Program-made: the position numbers and the translations under genes | The notes under the pieces: model-generated | Seen by the model: only the letters and a program-made list of their open reading frames with translations | What the model was told of the DNA's origin: nothing | Database searches by the model: none | In this document: positions 17,421-22,464 of the stretch, piece by piece | Layout of the letters: each line of letters opens with the position of its first letter | How positions within the stretch are numbered: the first letter of the stretch is position 1 | NCBI GenBank assembly: GCA_934675685.1 | Contig: CAKURL010000024.1 | Coordinates: 1-22,464 of the forward strand | Origin: an uncultured Candidatus Melainabacteria bacterium | GTDB taxonomy: Bacteria > Cyanobacteriota > Vampirovibrionia > Gastranaerophilales > Gastranaerophilaceae | DNA length: 22,464 nucleotides | Direction: 5' to 3'

Positions 17421-17438
17421 GCAAAGTAAAATAATTTT

Positions 17439-17477
17439 TAAAAGAAGGCAGGTTTTTTCTTGCCTTCTTTTAATATT
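17439..17477 (+). terminator. Rho-independent terminator of valS
   Basis: A perfect 12-bp inverted repeat (TAAAAGAAGGCA, 17439-17450, and TGCCTTCTTTTA, 17461-17472) closes a 10-nt loop and ends in a T-rich run. It lies 18 nt after the valS stop. Confidence 0.8.
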
Positions 17478-17523
17478 TCTTAACAAAAAACCATCGAAAA
17501 TTAAAGAAAATAGTCCATATTGC

Positions 17524-17537
17524 CGATAATATTATCG
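17524..17537. repeat. 14-bp perfect palindrome upstream of the Ser-rich gene
   Basis: CGATAATATTATCG is a perfect palindrome ending 30 bp before the ATG at 17568. Its position suits an operator or a promoter element; no function is demonstrated. Confidence 0.5.
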
Positions 17538-17567
17538 AAAGTGAATGAAATAGCGAAAGGTAATGTT

Positions 17568-18557
17568 ATGGGTCTTATAGATAGCATAAGCCAAGCGGTT
17601 GCAAATAGTGTTTCAAACATAGCTTCCAGTGGCGGCACTGACAGTTCGGTGGTTAATAGTATATTTAGCCTGACAGATAGTTTGATTTCAAGCACAAATA
17701 GCGGCAATAAATCAGAAACATCTTCAAATACATTAAGCTCTAAAGTTACAAATAACTTGTCAAAAGGTATATCAGGGCTTCTTTCCGGTGACGGTATAAC
17801 TAAAAATTTGATTTCAGGCATTGCCGGAGTTGCTTCTTCTTTCGTTGATTCCGGTGTTTCTTCTAATGCCTTGTCTGAAGGAGAAATCTCTGATTTTAGT
17901 AACGAAATTGGAGGCTTCTTAAGACAGGTAATTCCAAAATTCGCTGATAGCGACAAAACTACTATAGCAGGCTCTGAGATTTCTACAAATGACCTTGTGA
18001 ACTATGGAATTTCTGGAGTTACAAGCACTTTAAACTATGCAGGCGGCATGTTAAATAACATCATAAACACTGGCCTTTCTGTAGCTTCTGGAAAAACCAC
18101 AGTAAAAGAAGCAACAAAAACATTTAGCGAAAACTCCAAAAATTTGAAATCGACTTTTGAAAAAGATGTCGACGACAACACAAATTCGATGTTAAAGAAA
18201 AACGGAGTGGATTCAAAAAGCTCTGCAGGTTCATTTTTCAGCAAGATGACTTCTTTCTTTACGAAAAACGTTTCGACTTTTGTTGGCTCGTTTTTGACAA
18301 ATGGCTTAAAGACAATCATCACTAATCCTGCTTCTTTGGCGAACCCAGGGCTTCTTTTGGGGCAAACTTTTGCTTCGATGTTGTCTGATAAGAAATTTAT
18401 TGCAAATATTGTTGGAAATTTGACAAGCACTTTGAGCGAAAGCTCTTCGTCCTCTAGTTCAAAATCAACAAGCTCTAGCAGTTCTTCTTTGAGCTCTGTT
18501 ATAAATTCTCTTCCTCAAATTTTGCAATTCGTTTCAAAATACGCAACGAGCATATAA
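17568..18557 (+). CDS. Ser-rich protein of unknown function
   Basis: The product is 329 residues from the ATG at 17568, chosen because AAAGG lies about 7 nt upstream; the frame is open back to a TTG at 17520 with no good Shine-Dalgarno. It has no clear signal peptide. It is rich in Ser, Thr, Asn and Gly throughout, with short amphipathic stretches (MGLIDSISQAVANSVSNI, NLISGIAGVASSFVDS) and a moderately hydrophobic region near 245-285. A poly-Ser tract (about 292-312) precedes a hydrophobic C-terminus (INSLPQILQFVSKYATSI). This resembles secreted or surface-associated low-complexity proteins, but I do not recognise it. It ends 2 bp from the convergent glycosyltransferase gene. Confidence 0.8.
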   Translation: MGLIDSISQAVANSVSNIASSGGTDSSVVNSIFSLTDSLISSTNSGNKSETSSNTLSSKVTNNLSKGISGLLSGDGITKNLISGIAGVASSFVDSGVSSNALSEGEISDFSNEIGGFLRQVIPKFADSDKTTIAGSEISTNDLVNYGISGVTSTLNYAGGMLNNIINTGLSVASGKTTVKEATKTFSENSKNLKSTFEKDVDDNTNSMLKKNGVDSKSSAGSFFSKMTSFFTKNVSTFVGSFLTNGLKTIITNPASLANPGLLLGQTFASMLSDKKFIANIVGNLTSTLSESSSSSSSKSTSSSSSSLSSVINSLPQILQFVSKYATSI

Positions 18558-18559
18558 AA

Positions 18560-19270
18560 TTATGGTTTTTTCAGCCTGATTTTAATAACGTTTAACAAAG
18601 CTTCTAAAAATATTTTTTTACTCATTTTTGAATTTCCGATTTTTCTATCTTCAAAGATTATCGGAAATTCTTTATATTTTGCGCCATTTTTGAATGCTTT
18701 ATATTTCATCTCGATTTGAAAGCTATAGCCTTTGGAAATTATTGTATTTAAATCAATTTTTTCAATGATTTTTTTATTCCAACCGTTAAAGCCCCCTGTT
18801 AAGTCTTTGATTGGGCAATTTAGAATGATTTGAGAATATAAAGAGCCGCCTTTTGAAATTAAATTTCTCAAAAAGCCCCAGTTTTTAACGCTACCTCCCT
18901 TGATATTTCTTGAACCTATGGAAAGGTCAAATTCCTCTAGGTTTTTTAGCATTTCTGGGAGGTATTTTGGGTCGTGCGAAAAATCTGCGTCCATCTCGAT
19001 AAAGTTTTCAAAACCTTCTTTGAGCCCTTTTTTAATTCCTTCGATGTATGCGCTTGCAAGCCCAAGCTTCCCTTCTCTTTCTAATAACAATATATTTTTG
19101 AAGTCTTTTTTTGCCTGCGTAATTTCTTCTTTTGTGCCATCGGTGGAGTTGTCGTCCACGATTAAAATCGAATAATCTGTTCGGTTTTTTAAAATTTCTT
19201 CTATTTTTTCAATTATTTTATATGCATTTCCTTTTTCGTTATATGTTGGAATTATTATTAAATTTTTCAT
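18560..19270 (-). CDS. Glycosyltransferase family 2, polyprenol-phosphate mannosyltransferase-like
   Basis: The 236-residue protein is a GT-A fold enzyme of the DPM1 type, which moves a hexose from a nucleotide sugar to a polyprenyl phosphate at the inner face of the membrane. Seen are IIIPTYNEKGNAYKII (5-20), ILIVDDNSTDGT (35-46), the metal and nucleotide site EMDADFSHDP (92-101), and IGSRNIKGGSVKNWGFLRN followed by DLTGGFNGW, all typical of DPM1-like enzymes. No C-terminal membrane helices (as in GtrB or ArnC) are present. The sugar donor cannot be assigned from sequence. AAGG precedes the ATG by about 5 nt. Confidence 0.92.
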   Translation of the reverse strand: MKNLIIIPTYNEKGNAYKIIEKIEEILKNRTDYSILIVDDNSTDGTKEEITQAKKDFKNILLLEREGKLGLASAYIEGIKKGLKEGFENFIEMDADFSHDPKYLPEMLKNLEEFDLSIGSRNIKGGSVKNWGFLRNLISKGGSLYSQIILNCPIKDLTGGFNGWNKKIIEKIDLNTIISKGYSFQIEMKYKAFKNGAKYKEFPIIFEDRKIGNSKMSKKIFLEALLNVIKIRLKKP

Positions 19271-19300
19271 TTTTACCTTTTTTAAAGTTATTTTATGCTA

Positions 19301-19311
19301 TTTTAGCACAT
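19301..19311 (-). promoter_or_regulatory. Extended -10 promoter of the glycosyltransferase gene
   Basis: On the minus strand TGTGC directly precedes TAAAAT, a TRTGn extended -10 element, giving a start about 24 nt before the ATG. The same TGTGCTAA string occurs in the candidate toxin promoter at 19841-19848. Confidence 0.45.
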
Positions 19312-19379
19312 TTTTTAATATATTAACATTTCTTAATATTTAAAAATAAAAAAGGCAATTTAAGATTTCAAAAATACTT

Positions 19380-19554
19380 TATATAAGAGTGAGAAGTCAC
19401 TAAGCAATAAACTTAAACAATAGATTTTAATTAAAAATTCAAATATAATTTCATATCCAACAAGGATAATAAAAAAGATATTTTTTACTCTCTCTTGATA
19501 TCCTCGTGTTTATAAATGTTTGACCGCAGTTTTAAAAAGTCAAACATTTTTTTT
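19380..19554 (+). ncRNA. Candidate structured RNA ending at a terminator (low confidence)
   Basis: The interval 19312-19577 holds no credible ORF. It begins near a TATAAG (-10-like) box around 19381-19386. It has a small hairpin AGTGA/TCACT near 19389-19402, a hairpin TATCC/GGATA (19454-19458 with 19464-19468), and an alternative partner TATCCT (19499-19504) for the same AGGATA. It ends in a strong plus-strand terminator at 19514-19554. This is what one would expect of a small RNA, but no family is recognised, and the terminator might serve another purpose. Confidence 0.3.
19514..19554 (+). terminator. Rho-independent terminator in the intergenic region
   Basis: AAATGTTTGAC (19514-19524) pairs perfectly with GTCAAACATTT (19539-19549) around a 14-nt loop and runs into eight Ts (19547-19554). 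No protein gene ends just upstream on the plus strand, so it must end a non-coding transcript or insulate the neighbouring sRNA promoter. Confidence 0.7.
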
Positions 19555-19577
19555 GCTTTGAAAATAAAGTTACTATC

Positions 19578-19606
19578 TTGACAAAATGAGGAATAAAGTA
19601 AATAAT
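19578..19606 (+). promoter_or_regulatory. Promoter of the antisense RNA
   Basis: A perfect TTGACA (19578-19583) is followed by exactly 17 bp and AATAAT (19601-19606, five of six matches to TATAAT). The predicted start is near 19612-19614, just before CAGGGTGG. It is one of the best sigma-70 promoters in the window and has no protein gene behind it. Confidence 0.6.
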
Positions 19607-19612
19607 AAAAAT

Positions 19613-19692
19613 ACAGGGTGGCACCTTGAGAAAGTGCCGATAACTCTTTAGAAGACTACGACTCTTACTTTTTATGGTGAGAGTCGTTTTTT
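19613..19692 (+). ncRNA. Candidate type I antitoxin RNA, about 80 nt
   Basis: The transcript bounded by the promoter at 19578-19606 and the terminator at 19658-19692 would be about 80 nt. It has a 5' hairpin GGCAC/GTGCC (19620-19624 with 19634-19638, loop CTTGAGAAA), a single-stranded spacer, and the terminator hairpin. Its 3' end (19665-19692) is perfectly complementary to the last codons and stop of the small hydrophobic ORF on the minus strand. If the toxin mRNA reads through, the whole RNA is complementary to its 3' region. This convergent, 3'-overlapping layout is that of TxpA/RatA-type systems. RNA not demonstrated. Confidence 0.55.
19658..19692 (+). terminator. Terminator of the antisense RNA, inside the toxin ORF 3' end
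   Basis: ACGACTCTTAC (19658-19668) pairs with GTGAGAGTCGT (19677-19687), 11 bp with one G-U wobble and an 8-nt loop, followed by a T run to 19692. On the opposite strand there is no U run after the hairpin, so it is directional. Confidence 0.75.
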
Positions 19693-19745
19693 AATACAAA
19701 TAAAATCAAAAAGATTAAAAATAAAGTCAGATTGAAATTATTCAT
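19665..19745 (-). CDS. Small hydrophobic peptide, candidate type I toxin
   Basis: This is a 26-codon ORF, ATG at 19745-19743, TAA at 19667-19665. The peptide has a short polar start (MNNFN), a continuous hydrophobic core from about residue 6 to 18 rich in Leu, Ile and Phe, and a polar, basic tail KNDSHHKK. That is the architecture of membrane-acting type I toxins (small holin-like, TxpA- or Fst-like peptides). GGGAGG lies 5 nt before the ATG, the best Shine-Dalgarno in the region, and a -10 box lies about 90 nt upstream. The convergent RNA on the other strand overlaps its 3' end. No protein-level homology has been checked. It could instead be a benign small membrane protein. Confidence 0.6.
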   Translation of the reverse strand: MNNFNLTLFLIFLILFVLKNDSHHKK

Positions 19746-19763
19746 ACTAGCCTCCCTTCTAGT
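19746..19763 (-). promoter_or_regulatory. Hairpin presenting the toxin Shine-Dalgarno in its loop
   Basis: In the toxin mRNA ACUAG and CUAGU (positions 19763-19759 and 19750-19746) can form a 5-bp stem directly before the start codon, with AAGGGAGG as the 8-nt loop. The upstream leader can also form UAGUC/GACUA pairs that compete for the same bases. Confidence 0.4.
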
Positions 19764-19799
19764 CGAGAGCCAACTCGAAGACTAATATTTTGTAGTCGG

Positions 19800-19815
19800 T
19801 CTTTTTCGAAAAAGA
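19800..19815. repeat. 16-bp perfect palindrome in the toxin mRNA leader
   Basis: TCTTTTTCGAAAAAGA is a perfect palindrome about 55 bp upstream of the toxin ATG and about 15 nt after its predicted transcription start. It may form a 5' stem-loop in the leader RNA or be a protein-binding site. Confidence 0.55.
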
Positions 19816-19834
19816 GCTATTTTTACCCTGCTTG

Positions 19835-19868
19835 ATTATATTAGCACATATTTTGTTTTTTGTGTTAA
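19835..19868 (-). promoter_or_regulatory. Promoter of the small hydrophobic ORF
   Basis: On the minus strand TGTGC is followed by TAATATAAT, offering an extended -10 (TAATAT, 19843-19838) or a perfect TATAAT (19840-19835). TTAACA at 19868-19863 is a possible -35 at a long spacing. The leader would be about 85 nt. It is divergent from the EF-hand gene at 19942. Confidence 0.45.
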
Positions 19869-19941
19869 GTTTTGTAAATGTTGTTAAAGTTTTTTGCTTA
19901 AAATGTCGTAAATTTTTGTGGCAAAGGTTAAAAGGTGTGTA

Positions 19942-21951
19942 ATGACAATTGAGAATCTTGGAAAATTTTTAGAAAACTATAAAAAGCTAAATTCTTCAAA
20001 AAAATTAGAAGATAATAGTCTTTTGGGCGAAAATTGTGACGTTAATTTTAAAAAGGCCGCAAAATGGAACAATGCTGTTCTTGCTTCCGATAGAGATGCT
20101 GACCCTAATTTTGTTGTTACCGGAAAATATATTGTTTCAAAGCTCGATGATTCCAAAGATAGCATCTTACAACTCGATGAATTCAAAGATTATTTCACTC
20201 AAAAGGGTTTTTTTGGAAAAGAATATATTTCAGATTCGCAATTAGAAGAATTATTTGATTTAATATCAGCAATTGATGGTACTGAAGGCGTTTCTGTTGA
20301 CGATTTGGATTATTTGATTGGTCTTGATAAAACTAAAAATGGAATTACTGAAACTGCAATAAAAAATTTCCTTCTTACAATAAAAGAATTTTCAAAAACT
20401 CAAGATGATTCCTCTTCCTCTTCCTCTGACACTTCTTCTTCTGACACTTCTTCTTCTGGTACTTCTTCTGCCTCCTCTTCCTCTTCTGGCTCTTCAACAG
20501 ACGCCCAAGAAGAAACGGAAGCGGACAAAAGAGCAAGGGAAAGAAAAGAAGCTCAAGAAGCCAAAAAGAAAGAAGAACAAGAAGCTCAAGAAGCAAAAGA
20601 AGCGGCAAAAAAAGAAAGGGCTGAAAAATTCAAAGGCAAAGCTGTGGAAAATTATGACGCCTTAAATTCAAGTTCAACTGCTCTTAAAGATTTAAGTGTA
20701 ATCGATGGAAATGTCGATTTTACAAGACTTATGAAAAAAGGAATCAATGGTTCTTCTCTCATGGATAGTGACAAATATGGCAAAAAAGATGGCGAAGTGA
20801 CAGCTGATGAAATCTTTGCTTATTATGGTGCAGATGGCGAGATGACAAAAGAACAATTTAGGAAATTCTTTGGCTTGGGTTCTTCTGACCCCGCCCAAGT
20901 CGACGAACTTTTTTCTATAATTTCTTCCCTAGATGGCAAAGACAAAGTCACAGTTGACGAATTGCAATATGTCATGGATTTTTCAGACGACGGCAATTTT
21001 ACTTCTGAAGATGTTAAGTTGTTTTTAAATGAAATTAAGTCTCAGCTTGGAAAAACTGGTGAATCAGAGAGCAAAGAAGAAACTGCTGAAGCCCAAACTG
21101 ACTCTGCTTCTGCTCAAGAATCCACCCAAGAATCCAATGATGTATCAGGTGCTCAAGAACAAAACGCGCAAGAAATATCTACAACTACATCTTCTTCTCA
21201 AAATGAAGCAGAGGGCGAAAATGGAACAAGCGAAACTTCTTCTCAAGAAGCGTTTTTGAGCGCCGAAGTTGCACATATCCAAGAGGGCGAAACTCCAATT
21301 GGGCTGATGAAAAAAGTCTCTGGGGCTGATGGCTTCAATAAAGAAGATTATAAAGCGCTAATTGAAATGAATATTAAAATGGGCAATGTTACTCAAGAAC
21401 AAGTTCAAATGACCGATTCGCAAAAAGAAAAATATGGCGTTGATTATATGCTTCGCCCTGGAATGAATTTAAAAATTTATTCACAAAGCCAAATTGAAGA
21501 ATTCAAAAAGACAGGGAATGTTAAAGAATCTGTTGTTAAAAATTTCAAAAAAGAAGATTATGAAAATAAAGACGGTACAAGTACCAGAATTTTAACAAAT
21601 AAATATGGTGAATTTCAAAGCGCTGTTTTCTATGGTTCAGATTATAGTTTGACTGTTGATTTGCTTGGATATGTTTCAAAATATTCTAAAGATTCGACTC
21701 AAAAATATTCTCTAATAAAAGAAGAGTCCGGAAAAACAAGAACAATTGGATATTATGTTTCTGATGTTGGTTCTGTAAAACCAAATATCTCTAAAACCTC
21801 TGCTTTATATAATGAACTTTCTTCCGACAAATACGATGAAAAATGCCCTGTTTTATCGTTTGAAGATTACTATTGTTATCAAGGCGTTTTATATGATAAA
21901 GAGGGAAATAAAGTTGAGCTTGAAAGTTTGACTTTGATGGAAGCTAGCTAA
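19942..21951 (+). CDS. EF-hand-like repeat protein with Ser-rich linkers and LysM-like segment
   Basis: The product is 669 residues from ATG 19942, which AAGGTG precedes by 4 nt; the frame is open to a GTG at 19918. No signal peptide is seen. Order: a first EF-hand-like module (about 55-152) with loop DDSKDSILQLDE (69-80) and ELFDLISAIDGTEGVSVDDL; a Ser/Thr tract (156-184); a charged Glu/Lys/Ala coiled-coil (about 190-232); a second module (about 265-370) with ELFSIISSLDGKDKVTVDEL and loop DFSDDGNFTSED (346-357); an acidic Gln/Glu/Ser linker (to about 440); a LysM-like stretch (HIQEGETPIGLMKKVSG, then YMLRPGMNLKIYS, about 445-514); an unassigned C-terminus. Probably a calcium-binding surface or scaffold protein (inference). 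Confidence 0.85.
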   Translation: MTIENLGKFLENYKKLNSSKKLEDNSLLGENCDVNFKKAAKWNNAVLASDRDADPNFVVTGKYIVSKLDDSKDSILQLDEFKDYFTQKGFFGKEYISDSQLEELFDLISAIDGTEGVSVDDLDYLIGLDKTKNGITETAIKNFLLTIKEFSKTQDDSSSSSSDTSSSDTSSSGTSSASSSSSGSSTDAQEETEADKRARERKEAQEAKKKEEQEAQEAKEAAKKERAEKFKGKAVENYDALNSSSTALKDLSVIDGNVDFTRLMKKGINGSSLMDSDKYGKKDGEVTADEIFAYYGADGEMTKEQFRKFFGLGSSDPAQVDELFSIISSLDGKDKVTVDELQYVMDFSDDGNFTSEDVKLFLNEIKSQLGKTGESESKEETAEAQTDSASAQESTQESNDVSGAQEQNAQEISTTTSSSQNEAEGENGTSETSSQEAFLSAEVAHIQEGETPIGLMKKVSGADGFNKEDYKALIEMNIKMGNVTQEQVQMTDSQKEKYGVDYMLRPGMNLKIYSQSQIEEFKKTGNVKESVVKNFKKEDYENKDGTSTRILTNKYGEFQSAVFYGSDYSLTVDLLGYVSKYSKDSTQKYSLIKEESGKTRTIGYYVSDVGSVKPNISKTSALYNELSSDKYDEKCPVLSFEDYYCYQGVLYDKEGNKVELESLTLMEAS

Positions 21952-22018
21952 TAATTTAAAATTTAAAATATTGTATTACATAAAAATAAAGCAAAAATAC
22001 AAGAAGGACATAGATATT

Positions 22019-22464
22019 ATGAATTTAGATTTATCTAACGTATTGAATTTTATTAACGGCACAAATGGCCAGTCGAAAAAGACATTTACAATTTTGGAAA
22101 ATAACTCGGATTTTAGTGCTTCTATTTTAGACTCTTCAAAAAATTCTGACAAAGCAAGCGTTGATGGCGAAGCCAAAGTTGATGAAGAACAAGTTTTTGA
22201 TATGCTAAATTTAGAACAAGACCCAGATGTAAAAGATGATATTTTAGATTTTTCTGAATTTTCAAAATATTTTTCCTTGGAAAATACTGGAATTAGTGAG
22301 TCCCAAGTTCAAGAATTATTTGATTTAATGTCTTCTTTAGATGGCGGAAAAGGTATTTCCAAAGACGAATTAAAGCAAGTTATGGATTTATCTCAAAAAG
22401 ATGGTTTTTCTTCTTCTGATATTGAAGCTTTCTTAACTCAAATCAAAGACGGTTTAAATGGTGT
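22019..22464 (+). CDS. EF-hand-like repeat protein, 3' end beyond window
   Basis: The visible 148 codons begin at ATG 22019 with AAGGA about 10 nt upstream. After a short N-terminus there is a module homologous by eye to those of the preceding gene: FSEFSKYFSLENTGISESQV, ELFDLMSSLDGGKGISKDEL, then MDLSQKDGFSSSDIEAFLTQIKDG. The spacing and the S-x-LDG, DEL and FLxxIK landmarks match module 2 of the 19942 gene. It is 67 bp after that gene without a visible terminator, so the pair may be one transcript. It runs off the right edge; no signal peptide is seen. Confidence 0.85.
   Translation, partial: MNLDLSNVLNFINGTNGQSKKTFTILENNSDFSASILDSSKNSDKASVDGEAKVDEEQVFDMLNLEQDPDVKDDILDFSEFSKYFSLENTGISESQVQELFDLMSSLDGGKGISKDELKQVMDLSQKDGFSSSDIEAFLTQIKDGLNG

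Noticed and set aside
19614..19640. T-box-like string AGGGTGGCACC followed by a terminator hairpin.
   Set aside because: It matches the T-box core by eye, but the flanking antiterminator pairing (a CCCT partner after the bulge) and a stem I with specifier loop are missing, the promoter at 19578-19606 leaves no room for them, and the downstream gene on this strand is not an amino-acid gene.
19586..19651. A 21-codon plus-strand ORF starting at ATG 19586.
   Set aside because: Its ATG lies inside the spacer of the TTGACA-17-AATAAT promoter, so the transcript would start after it, and there is no Shine-Dalgarno. The RNA itself is the likely product.
19271..19941. tRNA, tmRNA, SRP RNA, RNase P RNA or CRISPR repeats in the long intergenic region.
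   Set aside because: No cloverleaf, no conserved cores of those RNAs and no regularly spaced direct repeats could be found by eye.
20405..20510. Possible simple-sequence phase-variation tract (TCT/TCC repeats).
   Set aside because: Units are trinucleotide-like and imperfect, so slippage would keep the frame; it encodes an ordinary Ser linker.
20375..20665. Open frames on both strands over the Ser-rich and Lys/Glu-rich part of the EF-hand gene.
   Set aside because: They are runs of Leu, Lys or Pro produced by repeated codons of the low-complexity region read in other frames.

Overview
This is an AT-rich bacterial chromosome segment (GC looks like roughly a third) from an organism with an outer membrane. 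It carries a TolC-type outer-membrane protein, a PilZ (c-di-GMP) protein, Opp/Dpp permeases, a Thermotoga-type single-cluster ferredoxin, many TPR proteins and several lineage-specific secreted or low-complexity proteins. That mix would fit a Gastranaerophilales/Vampirovibrionia-like (melainabacterial) gut genome. This is an inference from gene style, not a proven assignment.

Layout. (1) From 1 to 10438 there is one uninterrupted minus-strand gene train. In transcription order it reads HIT protein, 5-formyl-THF cyclo-ligase, PilZ protein, TPR protein, OppB-like permease, OppC-like permease, MgtC family protein, membrane-anchored TPR protein, infB, rbfA, truB (cut by the window edge). Many junctions overlap or nearly touch (two TAATG overlaps, one 8-bp overlap), so long co-transcription is likely. 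The 3' end is the widespread infB-rbfA-truB translation cluster. (2) From 10565 to 12917 there are two plus-strand lineage-type proteins, one with a signal peptide and a glycine-rich hydrophobic core, one with several membrane segments. They end at a bidirectional terminator shared with a 59-residue ferredoxin on the minus strand. (3) A TolC-family gene (minus) and valS (plus) diverge; valS ends in a strong terminator. (4) A Ser-rich protein of unknown function (plus) converges on a GT2 dolichol-phosphate-mannose-synthase-like glycosyltransferase (minus). (5) The 19271-19941 region has no ordinary gene but is dense in structure. It holds a candidate structured RNA ending in a terminator at about 19554. 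Beyond that lies what looks like a complete type I toxin-antitoxin locus: a 26-residue hydrophobic peptide on the minus strand with an excellent Shine-Dalgarno, and a convergent RNA of about 80 nt on the plus strand whose promoter and Rho-independent terminator are both visible and whose terminator overlaps the 3' end of the peptide ORF. (6) From 19942 to the window end there are two tandem plus-strand genes encoding EF-hand-like repeat proteins, the first with Ser-rich and acidic linkers and a LysM-like segment, the second cut by the window edge.

The strongest candidate for an undescribed system is the type I toxin-antitoxin locus at 19578-19868. Second is the tandem EF-hand-like family beside it. 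Every functional statement is based on reading the sequence and on family knowledge; no searches or folding programs were run.
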